In this document: one piece after another, positions 17,308-26,173 of the stretch | How positions within the stretch are numbered: position 1 is the first letter of the stretch | How the letters are laid out: each line of letters opens with the position of its first letter | From: Spirochaetaceae bacterium bin103 | GTDB lineage: Bacteria; Spirochaetota; Spirochaetia; SZUA-6; Bin103 | Length of the DNA stretch: 64,000 bases | Direction: 5' to 3' | Assembly: GCA_002238925.1 (NCBI GenBank) | Contig: MPNH01000011.1 | Span: forward strand, 26,850-90,849 | Position numbers and translations under genes: made by a program | Notes under the pieces: generated by a model | The model's input: only the letters and a program-made list of their open reading frames with translations | What the model was told of the DNA's origin: nothing | Database searches by the model: none

Positions 17308-18399
17308 TCAGTCACTCCTCCGATAGAAGGGTCGCGCCACCACGATGGCGGCGTGTGCGCGTCCGCGCACCAATATGGCAAGTTCGGTGTCCGTTGCGGA
17401 ATACTTTCGAGCCACCAGCCCCATGGCAATGCTGCGTTGCAGCCACGGAGCATGGCTGCCGCTGGTGACGGTGCCGATTTGCGCGCCGGCGGCGGTGGTG
17501 ATCGGATACCCCTGCCGGGCGATGGCGCGCCCGGCGAGGTGCAGGTGCACCAGGCGCCGGGGGACGCCGGCCGCGCGCTGTGCGGCGATTGCCCCCGCCC
17601 CGACGTAGCCGTCGCCGTGCGACACGAACCGGCCGAGGCCCACCTCCAGCGGCGACACGCCGCGGGTCAGTTCGTGGCCGTACAGCGGCATGCTCGCTTC
17701 CAGCCGGAGCGTGTCGCGCGCGCCCAGTCCGGCCGGCTGCAGCCCGGCCGCCGCGCCCGCCGCCAGCAGGTCGTTCCACAGCGCCTCGGCGCGGTCCGCG
17801 GCCACGAACAGTTCGAAGCCGTCCTCGCCGGTATAGCCGGTGCGGGCCAGCAGCACCGGGTGGCCGGCGACGCGGCCCGGGCGGCAGCGGTAGGTGCCGA
17901 TGGCGGTCACGTCGCCGGCCGCGAGTTGGCCGACGATGCCGAGCGCGCGCGGTCCCTGGATGGCGAGCAGCGCGAATTCGGCGCTGCGGTCGTTGCACTC
18001 CAGCGCGGCGATGCCGCTCGTGACGGCGCGGGCATGGTCGAGCACCGCCTCGGTGTTGGAGGCGTTGACCACCAGCCGGAAGTGGCGGTCGCCGAGGCGG
18101 TAGACGATCACGTCGTCGATCACGCCGCCGGCTTGGTCGAGCACCAGGGAATAGCGCGCCTGGCCCTGCGTGATGCGGTCCACGTCGGCGCAGGTCAGGC
18201 GCGCCACCGCGGCCGCCGCTCCGGCGCCACGGAACTCCAGTTCGCCCATATGGCTGACGTCGAACAACCCGGCGGCCGTCCTCACGGCGCGGTGCTCGGC
18301 GACGATGCCGGTGTACTGAACCGGCATCTCCCAGCCGGCGAACGGCACCATGCGCGCCCCCAGGCGCCGATGAACCGAGTGCAGCGGCGTGCGGTGCAT
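17308..18399 (-). CDS. gcvT: Glycine cleavage system T protein (aminomethyltransferase)
   Basis: Tetrahydrofolate-dependent aminomethyltransferase that releases ammonia and makes 5,10-methylene-THF from the GcvH-bound intermediate; 363 aa. Signatures are GARMVPFAGWEMPVQYTGI, GLFDVSHMGELEF, RTGYTGEDGFELFVAADRA and LGARDTLRLEASMPLYGHEL. The start is ATG 18399. There is no good ribosome site, but a TATCAT hexamer (18411-18406) ends only 6 bp before the ATG, so a leaderless transcript is conceivable. First gene of the operon. A Pro/Ala-rich stretch of about 270 bp upstream (18400-18672) holds no gene I can support. Confidence 0.95.
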   Translation of the reverse strand: MHRTPLHSVHRRLGARMVPFAGWEMPVQYTGIVAEHRAVRTAAGLFDVSHMGELEFRGAGAAAAVARLTCADVDRITQGQARYSLVLDQAGGVIDDVIVYRLGDRHFRLVVNASNTEAVLDHARAVTSGIAALECNDRSAEFALLAIQGPRALGIVGQLAAGDVTAIGTYRCRPGRVAGHPVLLARTGYTGEDGFELFVAADRAEALWNDLLAAGAAAGLQPAGLGARDTLRLEASMPLYGHELTRGVSPLEVGLGRFVSHGDGYVGAGAIAAQRAAGVPRRLVHLHLAGRAIARQGYPITTAAGAQIGTVTSGSHAPWLQRSIAMGLVARKYSATDTELAILVRGRAHAAIVVARPFYRRSD

Positions 18400-18672
18400 A
18401 CCAACATGATACCGATCCTGCCGGCCGCTTTCAGCCGGGTGCGCGCCGCGCGGACCGAGGCCCCACGTACGCGAACGCGGGGTGCCGGCGGGAGCAAGAA
18501 TCAGCAAGCACGCCACCGACTCGCCGTGGTTGCGCCGGCCACACGCCGCGCGCGGCGTCTTGCGTTCAATGGGGCGTGGCGCGACAATGGCCCCCGGCGG
18601 CCGCGGCAATCGCGGCGACCGCACAACAACGAAGCGCGTGTCGACTTCGCGATACTTGAGGACGTACCAACC

Positions 18673-20271
18673 ATGCCGACTATGACCGGCGGCCAGGCGC
18701 TTGCCCGACAGCTGCACCGCGAGGGGGTGCGGGTGATCTTCGGCCTTCCCGGCGTGCAGCTCTACCACCTGCTCGACGGGCTCGCCGAGCAGGACGAGAT
18801 CCGCTTCATCACCACCCGCCACGAGCAGGCCACCACCTACATGGCGGACGGTTACTCGCGCACCGGCGCCGGCATCGGCACCGCGCTGGTGGTGCCGGGC
18901 CCCGGCCTGCAGAACGCCTCGGCCGGCATCGGCACCGCCTACTCGGCGTCGTCGCCGATGCTGGTGATCGCCGGCCAGGTGGAGCGTGACCTGATTGGCG
19001 TGGACCGCGGCGTGCTGCACGAGATCAACGATCAGCTCGACACCGTGCGCCCGGTAATCAAGTGGGGCAAGCGCATCCTGCACGCCGCCGACGCCGCGCA
19101 CGGCGTGCACGAGGCGTTCGTGCAATTGCGGTCGGGCCGGCCGCGGCCGGTGGAGATCGAGATTCCGCCCGAAGCGCTGGCCGAGGAGGCGGAAGTCGAG
19201 TTGCTCGACCCGGCTGAGTACGTGCGTTCGGCGGCCAGCGACGCGCAGGTCGCGCGCGCGGCAGAGCTGCTTGCCGCGGCGTCCAACCCGGCGATCTGGG
19301 CGGGCGGCGGCGTGCACGCTTCGAACGCCCACGAGGCGCTGCTGCAGGTGGCCGAACACCTGCAGGCACCGGTGTTCGCGACCGGCGAAGGGCGGGGTGC
19401 GATCTCCGACCGCCACCATCTCTCCCTCGGTCCGATCAGCTTCGGCCGCGACAGTTACCGCGAACGGCGCGCCGAGCATGACCTGATCCTGGCGGTGGGT
19501 ACGCGGATGGCGATGCCGGCCCTGCTCGGCGGACAGCAGGTGGTGCAGATCGACATCGACGAGGCCGAGATCGGGCGCAACTACGCCAACACCGCCGGCT
19601 TGGTGGGCGACGCGCGCGCCACCCTGGAGGTGCTGTACCGGCAGTTGCGGGAGCGGATGGCGCCGCGCCCGAGCCGGCGCGCGGAGCTGGAGGCACTTTA
19701 CGCGCAGCGCTTCGACGGCACCGAGGAGCCGGAGCCGCTGAAGTCGTTCATGCGGGCGATCCGCTCCGCCACCCCCGACGACGGCATCATCGTGCAGGAC
19801 TTCACCCAGCTCGGCTACTACAGCCGCGCCCATTGTCCCATCTATGCGCCGCGTTCCTACATCACCCCGTCCTACTTCGGCACGCTCGGCTACGGCTATC
19901 CCACGGCGCTCGGCGCCAAGGTCGGGCAGCCGGACCGCGCGGTAGTGCTGATCTCCGGTGACGGCGGCTTTCTGTACAACAGCCAGGAGCTGGCCACCGC
20001 GGTGCGCTACGGCATCAATGCGGTGGCGGTGGTGTTCAACGACCACGCCTACGGCAACGTGCGCCGCGATCAGCGCCGCCGGTTCGACGGGCGGGTATAT
20101 GGCTCGGAGCTGTACAACCCCGACTTCATGAAGCTGGCCGAGGCGTATGGCGTGCGCGGCATGCGCGCGTTCGGCCCGGAGGAACTGGAAGCGGCGCTGA
20201 AGCGAGCGGTGGCCAGCCCGGTCCCCACCCTGATCGAGGTCCCGGTCGGCGAACTCCCCATCCCCTACTGA
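18673..20271 (+). CDS. Thiamine-diphosphate enzyme, acetolactate synthase large-subunit-like
   Basis: ThDP-dependent enzyme of 532 aa with the PYR, central and PP domains in order. The cofactor-activating Glu is in TTRHEQATTYMADGYSR. The central domain has NPAIWAGGGVHASNAHEAL. The Mg-ThDP motif begins ISGDGGFLYNSQELATA and ends FNDHAYGN (GDG about 27 residues before Asn). It resembles IlvB-type synthases, but no small subunit (ilvN) or other ilv gene is near, so it may instead be a decarboxylase, ligase or oxidase of the same superfamily. The start is ATG 18673; ATG 18682 is possible. It diverges from the gcv operon. Confidence 0.82.
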   Translation: MPTMTGGQALARQLHREGVRVIFGLPGVQLYHLLDGLAEQDEIRFITTRHEQATTYMADGYSRTGAGIGTALVVPGPGLQNASAGIGTAYSASSPMLVIAGQVERDLIGVDRGVLHEINDQLDTVRPVIKWGKRILHAADAAHGVHEAFVQLRSGRPRPVEIEIPPEALAEEAEVELLDPAEYVRSAASDAQVARAAELLAAASNPAIWAGGGVHASNAHEALLQVAEHLQAPVFATGEGRGAISDRHHLSLGPISFGRDSYRERRAEHDLILAVGTRMAMPALLGGQQVVQIDIDEAEIGRNYANTAGLVGDARATLEVLYRQLRERMAPRPSRRAELEALYAQRFDGTEEPEPLKSFMRAIRSATPDDGIIVQDFTQLGYYSRAHCPIYAPRSYITPSYFGTLGYGYPTALGAKVGQPDRAVVLISGDGGFLYNSQELATAVRYGINAVAVVFNDHAYGNVRRDQRRRFDGRVYGSELYNPDFMKLAEAYGVRGMRAFGPEELEAALKRAVASPVPTLIEVPVGELPIPY

Positions 20272-20293
20272 CCGCGGTGCTCGCGTCCCACCG

Positions 20294-20623
20294 TCAGTCT
20301 TCTATGGCCAGCGCTACCTTGAGGCTTCGGTTCAGGCTCTCCATCCGGGCGTCCGACAGCGCGCCGAGGTAGTTGGTGAGAACGGACTTGGGCAGGCTCA
20401 CCAACTCGTCGCAGTGTACCGCGCTGTCGTGCTTGAGTCCCTCGTCCACACCGACGTGAACCTGGGTTCCGAGCCCGGCCCGGGTGGTGAATATCGGAGC
20501 GCACACCACGGTCGCGAACCTCGACTCGATGAGGACTTGGCGACTGACCACCACGAACGCCCGCTGGCGCCGCGGGGCACGGCGGGTCGCGTGCTTGACC
20601 AGATAGACATCACCCCGCTTCAC
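20294..20623 (-). CDS. mazF: MazF/PemK-family toxin (mRNA interferase)
   Basis: Growth-inhibiting endoribonuclease of a type II toxin-antitoxin pair, 109 aa. It starts MKRGDVYLVKHATRR and has the family strand order with QRAFVVVSRQ and FATVVCAPIFTTRAGLGTQV, then the C-terminal LDQI-like segment as ELVSLPKSVLTNYLGAL. GTG start at 20623 overlaps the antitoxin stop by 4 bp, the usual antitoxin-first layout. Activity and target site cannot be read from sequence. Confidence 0.9.
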   Translation of the reverse strand: MKRGDVYLVKHATRRAPRRQRAFVVVSRQVLIESRFATVVCAPIFTTRAGLGTQVHVGVDEGLKHDSAVHCDELVSLPKSVLTNYLGALSDARMESLNRSLKVALAIED

Positions 20624-20847
20624 ACGTCGTCCTGATACTCAAGCACCTCTCGGGCCTCGCGGTTCAATTCGTCCGCATGGGCATCGAGCGCGGCAAGCTC
20701 GTGCCGGTCCCGTTCGGAGCGCCGGAGTGTACGCAGGTAGCTCCAAGATGCCTGCTCGATGAACGCGGATCGATTCCTGGGCTCGACCTCGTCGGAGAGA
20801 GCCCGCAATAGTTCCTCGGAGAGTGTTACTGATGTCTTGACTTTCAT
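20620..20847 (-). CDS. Ribbon-helix-helix antitoxin, partner of the MazF toxin
   Basis: 75-aa DNA-binding antitoxin. The N-terminus MKVKTSVTLSEELLRALSDE is a ribbon-helix-helix (MetJ/Arc) fold, and the C-terminal half (RRSERDRHELAALDAHADEL) is a charged helix expected to wrap the toxin. Such antitoxins repress their own operon. A candidate operator with three GCTGAA half-sites lies directly upstream (20851-20896). The ATG 20847 has only a weak ribosome site (AGCGG). Confidence 0.87.
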   Translation of the reverse strand: MKVKTSVTLSEELLRALSDEVEPRNRSAFIEQASWSYLRTLRRSERDRHELAALDAHADELNREAREVLEYQDDV

Positions 20848-20850
20848 ACC

Positions 20851-20896
20851 GCTGAAAGTACCACTTCTGGCTACGTATTTCAGCCCATCGGCTGAA
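20851..20896. promoter_or_regulatory. Candidate operator of the RHH-MazF operon (three GCTGAA half-sites)
   Basis: GCTGAAA (20851-20857), TTTCAGC (20878-20884) and GGCTGAA (20890-20896) fall in the 92-bp gap between the antitoxin start and the divergent amidohydrolase. The last two form the inverted repeat TTCAGCC-4-GGCTGAA. This is the expected place for antitoxin binding and could also affect the divergent gene. No biochemical support. Confidence 0.45.
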
Positions 20897-20939
20897 CCCG
20901 TTCGAATCTGCGGCGGATTCCGGCTAAACTCACGCCACG

Positions 20940-21824
20940 ATGAAGTTGTGGGATCCGCATTTTCATGTCTGGGACGTTTCGGCGGGGGTGGACGACGCCG
21001 GGTACGGTCTGGCCGACTACGAGCGCGATGTTGCTGCCAACGGCTTCGAGTTGATCGGCGGCACGTTTGTCGAGGTGATGAGCGCGCAGCACGCCGGCGT
21101 GGCAGGGCAGGCGTTTGCCGATGCCTGCGCCGCGGAGGCGGACTGGGTGTCGCGGCAGCTCGGCGGCGGGCGGCTGCCCTACGCGATGGTGGCCTCCGCG
21201 CCGCTGGAATTCGACGGTGTCCACGCGCTGTTGGAGCAGCTTGCGGCGGACGATCGGGTGCGGGGCGTGCGTCAGATCATCAACCACGAACCCTCCTGGC
21301 CGCGCAACGGCCATCTTGGCAATCTGCTGGAGAGCGCGGAGTGGCAGCGGGGGTACCGGTTGCTGGCGGAGCATGGACTGCGCTTCGACCTGCAACTCAA
21401 CCCGCACCAATTTGCCGCCGCCGCGCGGCTGGTGGCGGCTCACCCGCGCATCCCGGTGGTGATCGATCACCTCGGGACGCCCACGCTCGCCGACCTGCGC
21501 GGCGATACCTACTGGGACGGGATCCGGGCGTTGGCCGACTGCGGGCACACCACCATCAAGCTGTCGATGCTGCCGTACGTCGACCAGGAGTGGGATACCA
21601 ACGCCCTGGTCACGGACAGTGTGCTGCGGATCATCGACCTGTTTGGTGTGCAGCGCTGCTTGTTCGCGTCGAACTATCCGGTCGATCTCAAGTCAGGGTG
21701 GCCCGCGGCGCGCCTGTTCGGCGCCTTCTCCCGGCTGGTCCGGGAGATGGCCGATGTGGACCGGCACCGGCTGTTCGCCGGCAACGCCATGCGCGCCTAC
21801 GGTGTCGCCGCAGGTGAGGGATAG
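20940..21824 (+). CDS. Metal-dependent hydrolase, amidohydrolase-2 (PF04909) family
   Basis: TIM-barrel hydrolase or lactonase, 294 aa. It starts MKLWDPHFHVWDVSAGVDD with the metal-binding HxH, continues with a barrel His in IPVVIDHLGTPTL and ends with FASNYPVDLKSGWPAARLF, where the Asp is the usual catalytic metal ligand. The family includes 2-pyrone-4,6-dicarboxylate lactonase and various sugar lactonases. ATG 20940 has no recognisable ribosome site. The gene faces away from the toxin-antitoxin pair and is followed at 41 bp by the DUF402 gene. Substrate unknown. Confidence 0.83.
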   Translation: MKLWDPHFHVWDVSAGVDDAGYGLADYERDVAANGFELIGGTFVEVMSAQHAGVAGQAFADACAAEADWVSRQLGGGRLPYAMVASAPLEFDGVHALLEQLAADDRVRGVRQIINHEPSWPRNGHLGNLLESAEWQRGYRLLAEHGLRFDLQLNPHQFAAAARLVAAHPRIPVVIDHLGTPTLADLRGDTYWDGIRALADCGHTTIKLSMLPYVDQEWDTNALVTDSVLRIIDLFGVQRCLFASNYPVDLKSGWPAARLFGAFSRLVREMADVDRHRLFAGNAMRAYGVAAGEG

Positions 21825-21865
21825 TTGTCCGCATCGCGCGCCGCCGGCGACTGCTTCGAGCGGAC

Positions 21866-22525
21866 ATGACGAAGCGGTGGAGTGCGGGTGACGCCGTCGT
21901 GCTCCGGTACCTGGGCCGGATTCGCGCCGGGACGCCGGCGATCGTGGTGGAGGATAGCGACGAGCGGGTAATGGTATACGTGCCGGATGGGGTGCGGTGG
22001 TTTGGCTCCGGCGCGGCCCCGGCGGGCCGCAGCGAACGGGTACGCGCGATAGCCCGCGGCGAGACGGTTGTGACGGGACGCCACATCTCATGGTACAACC
22101 ACAACTTGCGGGTGCTGTTGCCAGGCCGGGCGTATTCGATCTGGCTGTTTTGGACGCCGGCGTGGCAGTTCATCTCCTACTACGTGAATCTGGAGGCGCC
22201 GTTCGCGCGCTCCGCGGTGGGGTTCGACTCGCGCGACCACGTCCTGGACGTGTGCGTGCGCGCCGACCGCACCTGGTACTACAAGGATCAGGACGAGCTG
22301 GACACCCGCGTCGAGGTGGGCATGGTAACCGCGAAGGCGGCTGCCGGCGTGCGGCGCGACGCGGAGCAGGCGGTGGCGTTGATCGAGGGCTGGCAGCCGC
22401 CGTTCAATGCCGGGCTCGAGCAATGGCGCCCCGATCCGGCGTGGCCGGTCCCGGTGCTGCCGCCGGGCTGGGATGGGCACGCGACGGAGATCCAGCCTTG
22501 GGTACGGTTTCCGACCGCAGGGTGA
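21866..22525 (+). CDS. DUF402 domain protein
   Basis: 219-aa cytoplasmic protein. The C-terminal half shows the DUF402 core, with LDVCVRADRTWYYKDQDELD followed by the Ala-rich helix with AEQAVALIEGWQPPFNAG. Family members in Gram-positives include nucleoside-phosphate phosphatases (YgaC/Ntdp), but the Asp/Lys pattern is too divergent to claim that activity here. ATG 21866. Probably co-transcribed with the amidohydrolase, 41 bp apart. Converges on the MFS gene at 22553. Confidence 0.7.
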   Translation: MTKRWSAGDAVVLRYLGRIRAGTPAIVVEDSDERVMVYVPDGVRWFGSGAAPAGRSERVRAIARGETVVTGRHISWYNHNLRVLLPGRAYSIWLFWTPAWQFISYYVNLEAPFARSAVGFDSRDHVLDVCVRADRTWYYKDQDELDTRVEVGMVTAKAAAGVRRDAEQAVALIEGWQPPFNAGLEQWRPDPAWPVPVLPPGWDGHATEIQPWVRFPTAG

Positions 22526-22552
22526 TCGCCTGAGGCGGGTGTACCGCGCACT

Positions 22553-23815
22553 TTAGCTTGTTTTGCGCACGCGGCGTACGCCGTAGGCCGCCCAGTGCAG
22601 GCCTGGTATCAGGGTAAGCGGGGCGAGCAGCCAGACCAGGGTGGAGAGGGGCAGGAGTTCCAGGCCGGCGCCGGCGGCCGCCGAGCCGACCGCACCGAGC
22701 AATGTGAAGGCGGCGTGCTCGGTGGCGATCACCCGGCCGCGCAACTCGTCGGGCACGGTTTCGAGCAGGATCTGGGTGCTGAACACCCACACCAGGCCAG
22801 AGCCCACGCTGCGCAGGGCCGCTCCGACCATCACCAGCGGCAGGCTCGCGAGTGGAGCGGCCAGCGCAAGGCCGGCGCACATCAAGAGGAAGCCGGCCAG
22901 CATCGCCCAGCGCAGCGACTGCTGCCGGGCGCCGAGCAACGGCTGAATCACCAACGGACCGAGCGCGGAACCGACCCCTCCGGCGGCGAACAACAGTCCC
23001 ACCGAGGTGCCGCCGCCGGCGCCGATCGGAAACACCGTCCCGGCAATGGCGACGCTGGCGACCTGGAACGCGGCGAAGAAGATCGACAGAAAACCCTTCT
23101 GCAGCGCCACCACCAGCACCCGCCCGTGCTTTCCCAGGTAGCGCAGCGACTCGGCGTACTCGGCGATGCCGGCGCGAACGCTGGCGCCGAGACTGGCCGG
23201 AGGCGTGCCTGCCGAGCGCTTGTTGACCGCCGCGTAGGGCATGCGGATCAGCAGCAGCGCCGACAGCAGGTAGGTGGCCGCATCCAGGATGAACGCGGCG
23301 GCGATGCCGAATATGCCGGCGAACACGCCGCCGGCCGCGGCGCCGAGCGCCAGCATGGCCGCCCAGGTGGCCGAACTCAGGGCGTTGGCCGGCCCCAGCA
23401 GCCGGCGCGAGGCGACCTCCGGCAGAATCGCCACCCGTACCGGGAAGAACACCCCGCTGATGCCGACCTGCAGCGCCGTGAGCACGAACAACAGCCACAC
23501 GTGGTGCGGCTCGCGTACCAGCAACAGGCCGAGCACGGCGGCGGCGCGCAGCAGGTCGGTGGCGATCAGGATGCGCTTGCGGTTGTAACGGTCGGCCAGC
23601 ACGCCGGCGAGCGGACTGGCCAGGAACGAACCGAGCATGCGGATGGCGAACAGGGCGCCGAGCGCAGCACCCGCCCCGGTGAGCTGCGCCAGCAGCGTCG
23701 ATGAGGCGATGACGTTGAACCAGTCGCCGAACAGGCTGGCAATCTGCGCGAACCACAGCAGCCGAAAAGCGCGGCTGCCGCGCAGCAATTCGCCGTAGCC
23801 GCCACGGTTTCTCAT
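22553..23815 (-). CDS. Major facilitator superfamily transporter (MFS_3/EntS-like)
   Basis: 12-segment inner-membrane carrier, 420 aa. The loop 2-3 signature is GVLADRYNRKRILIATD and the N-terminal half has WFAQIASLFGDWFNVIASST, typical of the EntS/MFS_3 branch, whose members export siderophores, macrolides or unknown compounds. ATG 23815; ribosome site not obvious. It diverges from the DUF1801 gene. No biosynthetic cluster adjoins, so the substrate is open. Confidence 0.83.
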   Translation of the reverse strand: MRNRGGYGELLRGSRAFRLLWFAQIASLFGDWFNVIASSTLLAQLTGAGAALGALFAIRMLGSFLASPLAGVLADRYNRKRILIATDLLRAAAVLGLLLVREPHHVWLLFVLTALQVGISGVFFPVRVAILPEVASRRLLGPANALSSATWAAMLALGAAAGGVFAGIFGIAAAFILDAATYLLSALLLIRMPYAAVNKRSAGTPPASLGASVRAGIAEYAESLRYLGKHGRVLVVALQKGFLSIFFAAFQVASVAIAGTVFPIGAGGGTSVGLLFAAGGVGSALGPLVIQPLLGARQQSLRWAMLAGFLLMCAGLALAAPLASLPLVMVGAALRSVGSGLVWVFSTQILLETVPDELRGRVIATEHAAFTLLGAVGSAAAGAGLELLPLSTLVWLLAPLTLIPGLHWAAYGVRRVRKTS

Positions 23816-23893
23816 ATGGTGCAGTTGGCAGGGAACTTGGCGCGGGCGTCAACGCGCAGATGCAAACTCGCGCGATAGGGTAGGTTGTGGCCC

Positions 23894-24331
23894 ATGGAAC
23901 GCGTATCGACTTCGCCCGACGAATATCTTGCCTCGCTGCCGGAGGAGTTTCGCGGCGACATGACCGCGCTCGACGAGCGCATCGCGGCGGCGCTGCCCGG
24001 GCACCGGCGCTGCCTGTGGGAGGGCGTGTTCTGGGGCGGCAGTTCGCAGTCGATCATCGGCTACGGCGACTACTCCTACGTGCGCTCGGACAAGAAGCCG
24101 GTGGAGTGGTTCATCGTCGGGCTGGCGCGGCAGAAGAACTACTACAGCGTTTACGTGAACGCGGCCGACGGGCGCCGCTACCTCACCGAGGCGTACACCG
24201 GCCGGCTCGGCAAGGTGAAGGTGGGTAAGAGCAATGTGACCTTCCGCCGCCTCGCCGACGTCGAACTGGAGGTGCTGATCGAGCTGGTGGAGCGCGCCGG
24301 CGCGCTGATGAGCACCGGCGGAAGCGGATAG
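23894..24331 (+). CDS. DUF1801 domain protein
   Basis: 145-aa protein of the YdhG-like DUF1801 family, whose role is unknown. It has the N-terminal helix PDEYLASLPEEFRGDMTALD, then LPGHRRCLWEGVFWGGS with the family Trp, and the C-terminal strand/helix LGKVKVGKSNVTFRRLADVE. ATG 23894 with GGGTAGG upstream; an upstream TTG at 23885 would add three residues. A 140-bp gap follows before the AAA/PD-(D/E)XK stop and holds nothing I can name. Confidence 0.7.
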   Translation: MERVSTSPDEYLASLPEEFRGDMTALDERIAAALPGHRRCLWEGVFWGGSSQSIIGYGDYSYVRSDKKPVEWFIVGLARQKNYYSVYVNAADGRRYLTEAYTGRLGKVKVGKSNVTFRRLADVELEVLIELVERAGALMSTGGSG

Positions 24332-24474
24332 CCGAGCCCAGGTGCCCTGAACCGCTGCGACGTCGGGAAATCGGGCTCGTTGCGCGCTTGCGGGAGAACT
24401 GCGCAACGGTGAAGCTCGAGTGCGATGCCTGGAGCGCCAGGAAGCGGCGCGCCGGCTGTGCCGGGCGATTCCGC

Positions 24475-26028
24475 TCAGCCGTCAGCCACCTCGAAGGCTG
24501 TCACGTTGCGCGTATCGCGGCTGAACTCCACCCCGATCAGGTGGATCGGTTCGTTCAGGTGCCGGTACTTGGCCGCATAGTCCCGGCGCCGGAGCTGCGC
24601 GAGTGCCGACCCTGGCGGCGCCATCTCCGCCACCTTGAACTCGAACAGGTACACGTGACCGCCGGTGCGCGCCGCCATGTCCAGCCGCCCGTGGCTGCTC
24701 GACTCTTCCACCGCGATCTCGTACCCCAGCGCTGCAAAATAGGAGTAGAACACGCTCGCGTAGAAGCCCTCGTACTGCGCGATGGCGTTGTTCGTGTACC
24801 ATTGGTACGGAATGGTCGCGTAGAAGGCTCCGAACAGCTCCTTCAGTCCCGCACAGTCATGGGCCGCGAGCAGCCGCTGCAGGCGGATGCTGTTCGCCGT
24901 CTGCTGCTCGGAGTCCTGCACCAACCGGCGCAGCAGTACCCGATTCAGGCTCTGCCGGACCTCGCGATTGGGATAGCCGAGCCGGTACAACGCCTGGCCG
25001 CCGAGATCCTCCTCCCCGGTGATCGTCAGGTAGCCGGTCTGGAACAGGAGCGCTTCGGTGCCGATCGTGCCGACCTCGAATGCCGACAGCAGGTCTTCCG
25101 TGCCCATCATCTGGTCCAGCGTCACCGAAGAGACGCGGCGGTCGAACAGCGTGTCCAACAGAAACGCCGGCGTCCCGGTCTCGAACCAGTGCGCCTTGAA
25201 TTCGCGGCTGTCGAACAGCAGCAGCACGTCGTACGGGTTGTACACCTTCTCGGCGCCGCGCCACCGGTAGCCGTTGTACCACTCGCGGACCCGATCCCGG
25301 TCCAATCCCGCAAGTTCCGGCGCAAACACCATGTCCAGGTCATCGTCCGTGTACCCGCAGACTCCCGAATAGCGCCGATCCAGGGTGATATCGGTGAGGT
25401 TGTTCAGGTCCGAGAAGAGGCTTACCTTGGTGAACTTGCTTACCCCGGTCACGAAGGTGAACCGGACGTGCGCGTCGCTCGCCTTGATCACTCCGTACAG
25501 GCCGCGCAGGTAGTCGCGGTTGGCACGGGCGGTCTCCGGCATGTCCAGCGCGTCCAGGATCGGCTTGTCGTACTCGTCGACGAGCACCGCCACTCGCTGC
25601 CCGCTCCGCTCGTGCAGGGACCTGATCAAGTAACCCAATCGTTCAGGCGCCGTGTCGTAGCGAGGACTCACCCCGGTCGCTACCTCCATTCCGTCCAACT
25701 GTGCCGCCAGGTTGATCTGGAGATAACCCGGATCCTTGAAGCTGCCGCCGGCAAAGTCCAGCCGCACCACCGGGTGGTGCGCTGACCAGTTCCAGTTCCC
25801 GCGATCGTGGATGTGGAGCCCCGTGAACAGTGCTTCGCTGCCCTCGAACAGTTCCTTCAGGGTGTCCAGCAGCAGGCTCTTGCCGAACCGCCGCGGGCGC
25901 GACAGGAAGTAGTGCTTGCCCTTCTCCAGCAGCTGCAAGATGTAGGGCGTCTTGTCCACATAGTAACAGTCCTCTTCGCGTACCTCGCGGAATGTCTGCA
26001 TGCCGATGGGCAATCTGCGTCGGGCCAC
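24475..26028 (-). CDS. AAA-ATPase-like / PD-(D/E)XK nuclease superfamily protein (DUF1703)
   Basis: 517-aa protein of the AAA-ATPase_like plus PDDEXK_9 type, frequent in spirochaetes and Bacteroidetes. The N-terminus reads LPIGMQTFREVREEDCYYVD, then an unusual P-loop SRPRRFGKSLLLDTLKELF (K50), a Walker B-like VLVDEYDKPILD, and at the C-terminus the nuclease motif RLDMAARTGG ... YLFEFK (D then ExK). The start is GTG 26028 with a GAGG-like site. The family is thought to act in defence or as selfish elements, but no assay is known to me. It diverges from the PhyH-HEAT gene. Confidence 0.85.
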   Translation of the reverse strand: MARRRLPIGMQTFREVREEDCYYVDKTPYILQLLEKGKHYFLSRPRRFGKSLLLDTLKELFEGSEALFTGLHIHDRGNWNWSAHHPVVRLDFAGGSFKDPGYLQINLAAQLDGMEVATGVSPRYDTAPERLGYLIRSLHERSGQRVAVLVDEYDKPILDALDMPETARANRDYLRGLYGVIKASDAHVRFTFVTGVSKFTKVSLFSDLNNLTDITLDRRYSGVCGYTDDDLDMVFAPELAGLDRDRVREWYNGYRWRGAEKVYNPYDVLLLFDSREFKAHWFETGTPAFLLDTLFDRRVSSVTLDQMMGTEDLLSAFEVGTIGTEALLFQTGYLTITGEEDLGGQALYRLGYPNREVRQSLNRVLLRRLVQDSEQQTANSIRLQRLLAAHDCAGLKELFGAFYATIPYQWYTNNAIAQYEGFYASVFYSYFAALGYEIAVEESSSHGRLDMAARTGGHVYLFEFKVAEMAPPGSALAQLRRRDYAAKYRHLNEPIHLIGVEFSRDTRNVTAFEVADG

Positions 26029-26173
26029 GCCTCATCTTACCCCGCCGTCCGACCGATTCAAACACGCACGTTGTGGTGTGCGCGCGCCGTGGCGGGTAGG
26101 TTAGGTTAGACTTGCGTGCCACGGACGGCTGCCTCGCCGGCCCGTTGTCGCATCGAAGGAGGTTCACTGACTC

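Noticed and set aside
17308..20046. Reading the whole 912-codon frame as one protein upstream of gcvT
   Set aside because: The upstream part is antisense to the ThDP enzyme; gcvT has a proper start at 18399 and normal length.
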